Assembly: GCA_013215865.1 (NCBI GenBank)
Contig: JABSQL010000271.1
Span: forward strand, 1 to 7,125
Origin: Candidatus Margulisiibacteriota bacterium
GTDB taxonomy: Bacteria > Margulisbacteria > Marinamargulisbacteria > DT-59
Reading direction: 5' to 3'
Length of the DNA: 7,125 nucleotides
Program-made: the position numbers and the translations under genes
Notes under the pieces: generated by a model
What the model was told of the DNA's origin: nothing
What the model saw: the letters and a program-made list of their open reading frames with translations, nothing else
Database searches by the model: none
Shown here: piece after piece, positions 1 through 5,245 of the stretch
Numbering within the stretch: the first letter of the stretch is position 1
Layout of the letters: every line of letters starts with the position of its first letter

Positions 1-1
1 G

Positions 2-361
2 GAAAAGTATATTAAAGAATTTTCGTTACCTCCAACAACAATAACAAAATTAGCTATGAAAGTACTGAAAAAATATGATTGGCCAGGAAATGTGAGAGAG
101 CTCCAAAATGTAATTACTCGATTATTACTGCAAATGGTAGCAAATAAAATAGAGGAATTGGATATCATGCAATCAATAGATCCCATCAGTAGAAATGAAA
201 AAGATCACATTTTTAGTTTAGAAATGCCTGAATCTGTATTAGTAAAAGAATATGCACAATATATATTTAAAAAAATGAATAAAGCAAAAACCAAAACAGC
301 GAATGTATTATGTATCGATTTGAAGACGCTTCAAAAAAGATTGGGAAAAGAAATCTCATGA
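2..361 (+). CDS. Sigma-54-dependent transcriptional activator, C-terminal part (5' end outside window)
   Basis: This is the last 119 residues of an NtrC-type enhancer-binding protein. The frame is open from base 2, so the first ATG (56) is an internal Met and not a start. The end of the AAA+ sigma-54 interaction domain is visible: residues 27-34 read WPGNVREL, the sensor-II motif with its Arg at 32, which contacts nucleotide in this family. After a linker rich in charged residues (about 45-70), the final 45 residues resemble a Fis-type helix-turn-helix, ending in a KTANVLCIDLKTLQKRL-like segment. In known family members the protein binds upstream enhancers as an oligomer and uses ATP hydrolysis to open sigma-54 RNA polymerase promoters. 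The N-terminal regulatory domain lies outside the window, so its input signal is unknown. It overlaps the next gene by 4 bases (ATGA) and is the first visible gene of the operon, so it probably regulates this operon or a linked target (inference). Family assignment is secure. Confidence 0.93.
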   Translation, partial: EKYIKEFSLPPTTITKLAMKVLKKYDWPGNVRELQNVITRLLLQMVANKIEELDIMQSIDPISRNEKDHIFSLEMPESVLVKEYAQYIFKKMNKAKTKTANVLCIDLKTLQKRLGKEIS

Positions 362-1176
362 GTAACGTACCTTTATTAACCGACAATCCCAATGAAATTA
401 TTGATTCATCGGATATATTTATTCCTGGACTTGTTCATGAAATAAACTCTCCAATTACGTATGTTATGGCAAATATAGTATTTATTAAAGAGTCATTTCA
501 AGATTTAGTCACTGTCTCACGGTTAGCTGAGTCAAGATTGAAAAAGTTACTATCACCTACTGATTGTGATACGTATTTTAAAAGTGATGACTACGATAAA
601 GAGCAAAAGGAAATTGAAAATATATCAAAAGAAATTGATAAGGTAACTCAACAGTCTCATAAAGGCCTTCTTAGAATAGCAAAGGCAGGTAAAGCCGTAG
701 AGGGTTTTGTGAACTACGGGTCAAGAGAAGGTAAAGAGCCTATTTCTCTTATTCATATCATGAAGAATCTTTTGATTCTTGGTGATTACAAGTGGAAATA
801 TATAACTAGTGTTGAGCTCAATTTATGTCCTAATGATATTTATATTTCCCGTTTTATAAAAGAATTTCAATACTTGATCATTCATATCATTGAGGATGCC
901 GTAAATGCATTTCAATGGGATAGTCAAAAGGAAGACTCAACATTTGGGCAGATTAACATTTATACATCAGATAATGCTTCTCATGTTTTAATAAGCATAG
1001 AGGATAATAGGCAGATAAATATTAAACAAAAGCCCAACATTTCAAAATTTAAAGGAAGTGCAAGAAAAATAAGTAAGGAAGTCACAATCAGAATGAATCA
1101 AAGTGATGGAAAAACAAAGATTGAAATTGAACTCCCAAAGAAGGTATTCTTAAATCAAGGAGGAAAGAATGAATAA
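358..1176 (+). CDS. Histidine-kinase-like protein with H-box but degenerate ATPase domain
   Basis: The product is a soluble protein of 272 residues with no membrane segment and no obvious sensor domain. An H-box lies near the N-terminus (LVHEINSPITY, His27), followed by a long two-helix dimerisation region with a charged insert (about 60-100) and a second helix (about 102-125). The C-terminal half follows the order of a HATPase_c domain, but the ATP-binding boxes are eroded. Aligned by eye to the complete kinase at 1785-3098, the N-box Asn residues are His176 and Asp180, the G1 box DxGxGI reads DNRQIN (216-221), and the glycine-rich G2 box is reduced to KGSARKISK (232-240). It is therefore unlikely to autophosphorylate with ATP. 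It may be a histidine phosphotransferase of the Spo0B/ChpT kind, or a pseudokinase partner of the downstream kinase; both are inference. I chose ATG 358 because it makes an ATGA overlap with the upstream gene. ATG 310, in the same frame, would overlap that gene by 52 bases. Confidence 0.8.
   Translation: MSNVPLLTDNPNEIIDSSDIFIPGLVHEINSPITYVMANIVFIKESFQDLVTVSRLAESRLKKLLSPTDCDTYFKSDDYDKEQKEIENISKEIDKVTQQSHKGLLRIAKAGKAVEGFVNYGSREGKEPISLIHIMKNLLILGDYKWKYITSVELNLCPNDIYISRFIKEFQYLIIHIIEDAVNAFQWDSQKEDSTFGQINIYTSDNASHVLISIEDNRQINIKQKPNISKFKGSARKISKEVTIRMNQSDGKTKIEIELPKKVFLNQGGKNE
1157..1163 (+). promoter_or_regulatory. Strong Shine-Dalgarno site for the isochorismatase-fold gene
   Basis: AAGGAGG lies 5 bases before ATG 1169, inside the 3' end of the preceding gene. 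It is the best ribosome-binding site in the window and fixes the start of the next gene. Most other junctions here have weak sites and probably depend on translational coupling, so this gene may be translated more independently than its neighbours. Confidence 0.85.
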
Positions 1177-1774
1177 AAAAAAATCAGCGATCGTTCTCAT
1201 TGGATATCAAAATGACTATTTTTCTAAAAAGGGGAGTTTACATTCTGTGATTGAAACAGATGCAAGTCGTATTTTAAATAACACGTTAGATCTAATAGAA
1301 AATGTAAAATCTGAAGATGTACTCATTATATCAACACCTATTTATTTCAAAGAAACCTATGAGGAGTTAAAGGATCCTGTGGGAATCCTCAAAGTGATAA
1401 AAGATGTAGGTGCATTCAAATATGGAACAGAGGGAGCCAATGCCATACCCGAATTTTCAAAATACAAAGATCGAATTATAGAAGTACCAGGTAAACGTGG
1501 TCTCAATGCCTTTAGCAATACAGAACTTGAGTCAGTGCTAAAAAAGCATCAAATTCAGAATGTTATCTTATCTGGAGTGGTAACATCAATATGCATTGAT
1601 TCTACTGGGCGGTCTGCGCATGAGCGAGGGTATAAAATTTTTATTTTGAAAGATTGTACAGGAGCAAGATCTGATATTGAGCAAGATTTTTATTTTGAAA
1701 ATATATTTCCTTTATATTCGGAAGTCATTAACTATCAAGACGTAATAGATATATTTAAGGGAAAATCCAAGTAA
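1169..1774 (+). CDS. Isochorismatase/nicotinamidase-fold cysteine hydrolase-like protein
   Basis: This 201-residue cytoplasmic protein has the usual length for the isochorismatase-like hydrolase superfamily, whose members include nicotinamidase, isochorismatase and N-carbamoyl amidohydrolases. The strand-1 signature is AIVLIGYQNDYF (7-18). The core continues with GKRGLNAFSNTEL (108-120), containing the candidate catalytic Lys109, and SGVVTSICIDSTGRSA (135-150), containing the candidate nucleophile Cys142. The family normally has Asp in the first motif (V-D-x-Q-N-D-F); here that position is Gly12 (codon GGA). The Cys-Asp-Lys triad therefore appears incomplete, so activity may be altered or lost. 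The substrate cannot be told from sequence. The gene overlaps the upstream kinase-like gene by 8 bases and is followed by a 10-base gap. Placement among signalling genes suggests that it binds or turns over a small molecule tied to the signal (inference). Fold assignment is firm; catalytic function is uncertain. Confidence 0.88.
   Translation: MNKKKSAIVLIGYQNDYFSKKGSLHSVIETDASRILNNTLDLIENVKSEDVLIISTPIYFKETYEELKDPVGILKVIKDVGAFKYGTEGANAIPEFSKYKDRIIEVPGKRGLNAFSNTELESVLKKHQIQNVILSGVVTSICIDSTGRSAHERGYKIFILKDCTGARSDIEQDFYFENIFPLYSEVINYQDVIDIFKGKSK
1175..1183 (+). repeat. Nine-A homopolymer at codons 3-5 of the isochorismatase-fold gene
   Basis: Nine consecutive A bases encode Lys3-Lys5 just after the start codon, and the first two also complete the TAA stop of the upstream gene. 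A gain or loss of one base would frameshift the gene almost at its start. The tract is also prone to sequencing error and to polymerase slippage. In DNA this AT-rich it may simply be chance. Confidence 0.6.
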
Positions 1775-1784
1775 GACAAAACGG

Positions 1785-3098
1785 ATGCCAAAATTAAAAA
1801 AAGAATCAAATGAAAAAGAAGTGCAAACGCAGGCTAATTATCGCCTGATCAACAAATTGCAAACTATTATTGAGGAAAAAACAGACCTTAACAACCATTT
1901 ACAAGGTTCTCTTAGTTTCCAAAAGAATATCATTTCTTCACTTTCTGATATGCTGTTTGTATTGGATAGCAAAGGGAGGATCACATTTACGAATAAGCTA
2001 TGTTCCACGACTCTTGGATATTCAAATACTCATTTAGAAACAATGAATGTCAAGGATATCATTATTTCGAATTGTGCAACGATTCTAGATTTTTTAAAAT
2101 CGGACAGAAAAATTCCTAGCATGACAAATATTAAAGCTATTTTCAAAACTAAAGCAAACAAAAATGTATACGTTCTTATTACCATGTGTATGATTAGATC
2201 AGGTTCAGGACATAAAGATAGTATTTTATTGCTTGCAAAAAACCAGAAAGATTCTATTCTTCTTAAAGAATTAAAAGAAGTTCAAACACAATTGATCCAG
2301 TTCGAAAAAATGGCTTCAATTGGAATCGTTTCTGCTAGCATTGCACATGAAATCAATAACCCCATTTCTTATATATATTATAATATTCATACATTATCAG
2401 GATATTTCAAAGGATTTGAAGAATTATTGAACCTGTATTCTAGATGCGAGAGCAGCAATAAAGCAAAATCTAAAAAGATACAAAATGTTATTGATTCTAA
2501 AAAAAGAGACATCGAAATTCAGTATATAATGTCTGATCTCCCCACTTTAATTCAGCAAACAGTAAAGGGCTGTCAACAAATTCAAGAGGTTGTCAAAAAT
2601 CTTTTAGAATTTTCAAGAAAAGATTACAAATCACCTATATATTATGATATTAAGCAATGCATTAAACAGACACTTAACGTCGTTTCTAATGAAATCAAGT
2701 ATAAAGCTAGAGTAGAATTAAAATTAAAGAAAACATCTAAAGTTAAATGCTATCCTAACCAAATCAACCAAGTATTACTGAATTTAATATTGAATGGGGT
2801 ACAAGCTATGGGTGACTCTGGTAAGAATGGCGTATTAACTATTGAGTTGTCTGAAACAAAAAAGGAAGTGCGTGTATCCGTATCCGATACAGGTAAAGGC
2901 ATTTCTGGTGATGATTTGGAAAAGATATTTTCTGCCTTTTTCACAACCAAGCCAAAAGGTAAAGGGACGGGTCTGGGGCTTGCGATTTCAAAAAAAATTA
3001 TTTCAGATCATGGGGGTACTATCAAAGTGAAAACAAACAAAGTAGGTGGGTGCAAGTTTATTTTTTCCTTACCTAAAATGGATAATAACACGCCATGA
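1785..3098 (+). CDS. Soluble PAS-domain sensor histidine kinase
   Basis: This 437-residue protein is a complete cytoplasmic histidine kinase with no transmembrane segment. Residues 1-47 are charged and probably coiled coil. A PAS domain follows (about 49-155; FVLDSKGRITFTN at 58-70). The HisKA region (about 160-278) has the H-box AHEINNPISY with phospho-acceptor His188 and an extended insert between its helices. The HATPase_c domain (about 285-430) is intact: N-box with Asn333 and Asn337, G1 box DTGKGI (368-373), F-box FSAFFTTKP (382-390), and G2 box GKGTGLGL (392-399). It should autophosphorylate His188 and pass the phosphate to receiver Asp residues; the next gene, which overlaps by 4 bases (ATGA), is the obvious partner. 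The PAS ligand is unknown. The start at ATG 1785 has only a weak ribosome-binding site, 10 bases after the previous stop. The H-box sequence closely resembles that of the degenerate kinase-like protein upstream, which suggests common ancestry. Confidence 0.95.
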   Translation: MPKLKKESNEKEVQTQANYRLINKLQTIIEEKTDLNNHLQGSLSFQKNIISSLSDMLFVLDSKGRITFTNKLCSTTLGYSNTHLETMNVKDIIISNCATILDFLKSDRKIPSMTNIKAIFKTKANKNVYVLITMCMIRSGSGHKDSILLLAKNQKDSILLKELKEVQTQLIQFEKMASIGIVSASIAHEINNPISYIYYNIHTLSGYFKGFEELLNLYSRCESSNKAKSKKIQNVIDSKKRDIEIQYIMSDLPTLIQQTVKGCQQIQEVVKNLLEFSRKDYKSPIYYDIKQCIKQTLNVVSNEIKYKARVELKLKKTSKVKCYPNQINQVLLNLILNGVQAMGDSGKNGVLTIELSETKKEVRVSVSDTGKGISGDDLEKIFSAFFTTKPKGKGTGLGLAISKKIISDHGGTIKVKTNKVGGCKFIFSLPKMDNNTP

Positions 3099-3487
3099 AT
3101 AAAGTATTATATCTTGATGATGACTGTGAAATATTAGCAGGTTTTAAACGAATATTAAGGAATGAACCTTATAGCCTTGTGACGGTTAATTCTGTTAAAA
3201 TGGCGCGACATGAAATCCAAAAGCAAGATTTCCAGGTTATTATTTCAGATTATCGTATGCCTGATTTATCAGGAATAGAGTTTTTTAAATTAATAAAGCC
3301 AAGTAGTCCCAAAAGTGTTTTTGTAATTTTGTCTGGATATACAGATGAAACGATTATGAAAGATGCTTTATCAAACAAGCTCATTGATCACTATGCATGT
3401 AAGCCCTGGGATATAAATGAATTGAAAGAGTCTATTTCAAAATATATTGATGATTATCAATCAAGGTGTCCAAAAGATGAGCAATAG
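3095..3487 (+). CDS. Single-domain response regulator (CheY-like receiver)
   Basis: The 130-residue product is essentially one receiver domain with no output domain. The acidic pocket is Asp8-Asp9-Asp10, the phospho-acceptor is Asp52 in IISDYRMPDLSG (49-60), the switch Ser is Ser80 (ILSGYTDE), and the conserved Lys is Lys103 in a KPWD motif. The LSGY...KPW combination is common in receivers of the RpfG/HD-GYP type and in phosphorelay receivers, but no HD-GYP domain is present. The start overlaps the stop of the histidine kinase gene (ATGA), so kinase and receiver are very likely made together as a cognate pair. A lone receiver can act by protein-protein contact or as a relay intermediate. A relay toward the kinase-like protein at 358-1176 is possible but unproven. 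The 3' end overlaps the next gene by 11 bases. Confidence 0.95.
   Translation: MNKVLYLDDDCEILAGFKRILRNEPYSLVTVNSVKMARHEIQKQDFQVIISDYRMPDLSGIEFFKLIKPSSPKSVFVILSGYTDETIMKDALSNKLIDHYACKPWDINELKESISKYIDDYQSRCPKDEQ
3463..3468 (+). promoter_or_regulatory. Shine-Dalgarno-like site that decides the glycosyltransferase start
   Basis: AAGGTG lies 8 bases before ATG 3477, inside the end of the receiver gene. It supports ATG 3477 over the in-frame TTG at 3447, which lies upstream of this site and has no comparable signal of its own. Confidence 0.6.
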
Positions 3488-4613
3488 TATAAAGCAAATG
3501 GAAGAGATTCCTATGGTTGTGGATCAGCCAGATTTGTATCGAAAAAATATACAGGCGCTGGTTCATAAATATGATATTTGTTCATTGGAAGATTCCTTTA
3601 ATTTGAACCTTAGCCATACAAAAATAATTATCATAGATATACATACACATAGTGAATGTATAGAACTTATAAAAACGGCAAGAAATCAGAATCATTCAAT
3701 ATCGATTCTTATTTTAGTTGACTATCAAAAAGTAAGTGATTATAAATTGTTGCAGAGTATTCCTGGTAGTGGACAAGTTAGAATATTTAAAAAATATCCA
3801 TCCATATACGAAGATATAAACCGAATGGTGAATTCTATATTGACTCCTGAATATCCATCAATGCACTCACATGTCGCCATTATTGTCCCCATATATAATG
3901 AAGAATCTAGAATACTAAATGTGTACCATTTTGCTAAAAAACTGAAGAATTATCTTCTAAAAGCAAATTATTTTTCCTCCATTCATTTCATTGATGATGG
4001 CAGTCATGATAAAACAAAAGAATTGGTTACTTCAATGATATTAAAAGAAAAGGGAAGTTCAAATCGGGTGCATTCGAAGCGATTTATGGATATTTTATCG
4101 TTAGAGAAAAACTCCAGAAAAGCGGGAACTTTTATCAAAGGTGTTGAAGAAGTAAGGGCAAATTATTATGTTTTTGTGGATGGTGATAACTCGTTTGATA
4201 TCAGTGACATTATTCGTGTCATTAATATATGTCAGCAAGGATATTATGATATCGTCCAGGCTTCGAAAGATGGTGCAAGCAATGATCGCAAAATGATTAG
4301 ACGGATAATGAGTTATGTGAAGCGACAGCTCATTAGACCCTTTATGCCTGAAAAAATAGCAGATTGTCAAACGGGTTTGCGATGTATGAATGCTCTGAGT
4401 GTTGAACTAATATTTCCCCATGTGAATCATTTATTTGGATTAGCGTCGGATTTACAATTGTTATATTTAGCGAAACAACTCAAATTTCGTGTTTTGCAAG
4501 TACCGGTAAAGCTTTATGATCAAGAAGGGTCTCATGTACATGTAATCAAAGATTCAATTAATTATCTAAAGACGTTAATAACTTTATCTTTTAAAGGGAG
4601 AATTAAAAAATGA
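3477..4613 (+). CDS. Receiver-like domain fused to GT2 glycosyltransferase (polyprenyl-phosphate sugar transferase type)
   Basis: The product has 378 residues. The C-terminal part (about 132-370) is a family 2 glycosyltransferase in the style of dolichyl-phosphate glucosyl-/mannosyltransferases. It has IVPIYNEES (136-144), the nucleotide-sugar motif DDGS (173-176), the metal-site motif VDGD (234-237), DCQTG (296-300), and a late DLQLLYLAKQL...VPVKLYDQEGSHV block (325-354) typical of the ALG5/DPM-like group. Such enzymes usually move a sugar from a nucleotide donor to a lipid-linked acceptor at the cytoplasmic membrane face. No C-terminal membrane helices are seen. The first 125 residues look like a diverged receiver: MVVDQPD (13-19), IIIIDIH (50-56, Asp54 at the phospho-acceptor position) and RIFKKYP (102-108, Lys105). 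The acidic pair and switch Ser/Thr are not clear, so phosphorylation is doubtful. The fusion and the flanking receivers suggest signal-controlled glycosyl transfer (inference). GT2 assignment is firm; the N-terminal call is moderate. Confidence 0.88.
   Translation: MSNSIKQMEEIPMVVDQPDLYRKNIQALVHKYDICSLEDSFNLNLSHTKIIIIDIHTHSECIELIKTARNQNHSISILILVDYQKVSDYKLLQSIPGSGQVRIFKKYPSIYEDINRMVNSILTPEYPSMHSHVAIIVPIYNEESRILNVYHFAKKLKNYLLKANYFSSIHFIDDGSHDKTKELVTSMILKEKGSSNRVHSKRFMDILSLEKNSRKAGTFIKGVEEVRANYYVFVDGDNSFDISDIIRVINICQQGYYDIVQASKDGASNDRKMIRRIMSYVKRQLIRPFMPEKIADCQTGLRCMNALSVELIFPHVNHLFGLASDLQLLYLAKQLKFRVLQVPVKLYDQEGSHVHVIKDSINYLKTLITLSFKGRIKK
4594..4600 (+). promoter_or_regulatory. Shine-Dalgarno site for the second response regulator
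   Basis: AAGGGAG ends 9 bases before ATG 4610, inside the end of the glycosyltransferase gene. It supports ATG 4610, which also forms an ATGA overlap with the upstream stop. Confidence 0.65.
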
Positions 4614-5245
4614 ATTCAAATATTGATATATTAAAATCTGCATCCATTCTTTTTGTTGATGATGATGTTGATAATCTGGATGCGATTCTTCGTTGCTTTA
4701 GAAAAGAACCCTATGCATGCTATAGTGCCACATCGGCAAAAGAAGGGTTAGATATTCTCCAGAATAATAATATAAATGTACTTATTGTTGATTTAATGAT
4801 GCCTCAAATGAATGGACTTGAGTTTCTGGATATCACAAAGCAACGTTTCCCTGACGTAACGCGTATTGTTCTATCAGGATATGCGGAATTTTCTTCTATT
4901 ATTTCCACCATTAATCTTTGTGAAATTCATAGATATATTCCCAAACCATGGGAGCTAAATGATGATGCAAAAGAATGTATACGAGAAGCAATCACTTTTT
5001 CTATACGAACTAATTCAGATCATTTAGAATTAGATGAGATATTAATTTTTCAAAAAGAAACATTTCGCCAATTATTTGTTAAACTGGAAAAATCTTATGT
5101 AGTATATAATGAATATTCTGAGGTAATTGATTCCAATTTGGACTCTCTCAATCCTGAATATTTAAATCAGCTTATATCTGGCAAAGCTCTTTTAACCTGT
5201 TTAGAGTTACAAAAAAAATATAAGCTGTATGTATTTGAAGTCTAA
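4610..5245 (+). CDS. Response regulator: receiver plus unrecognised C-terminal domain
   Basis: This 211-residue protein begins with a full receiver (about 9-130): acidic pocket Asp17-Asp18-Asp19, phospho-acceptor Asp61 in VLIVDLMMPQMNG (57-69), switch Ser89 in LSGYAE, and Lys112 in KPWE. It shares the LSGY...KPW style with the lone receiver at 3095-3487, so the same PAS kinase may serve both (inference). Residues about 135-211 are a short region rich in Leu, Glu and Tyr with probable helices (for example ILIFQKETFRQLFVKLEK at 144-161). I do not recognise it as a DNA-binding, GGDEF, EAL or HD-GYP output. It could be an interaction or dimerisation domain that contacts the glycosyltransferase or another operon product. 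The start overlaps the glycosyltransferase stop by 4 bases, and the end overlaps the TPR gene by 17 bases. Confidence 0.9.
   Translation: MNSNIDILKSASILFVDDDVDNLDAILRCFRKEPYACYSATSAKEGLDILQNNNINVLIVDLMMPQMNGLEFLDITKQRFPDVTRIVLSGYAEFSSIISTINLCEIHRYIPKPWELNDDAKECIREAITFSIRTNSDHLELDEILIFQKETFRQLFVKLEKSYVVYNEYSEVIDSNLDSLNPEYLNQLISGKALLTCLELQKKYKLYVFEV

Noticed and set aside
310..357. Earlier in-frame ATG for the kinase-like gene
   Set aside because: It would overlap the sigma-54 activator by 52 bases. ATG 358 gives the ATGA overlap seen at other junctions, and the extra 16 residues add no domain.
2750..2950. Minus-strand open frame of 66 codons
   Set aside because: It lies entirely antisense to the ATPase domain of the PAS kinase, whose protein motifs prove the plus-strand reading. 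It has no independent features.
2842..3030. Plus-strand open frame of 62 codons in another frame
   Set aside because: It is a shadow of the histidine kinase N/G-box region; the real frame carries the conserved motifs.
3447..3476. Earlier in-frame TTG start for the glycosyltransferase
   Set aside because: ATG 3477 has a better-placed AAGGTG site and a shorter overlap with the receiver gene.
4101..4370. Minus-strand open frame of 89 codons
   Set aside because: It is antisense to the conserved GT2 catalytic region and looks like no known protein.
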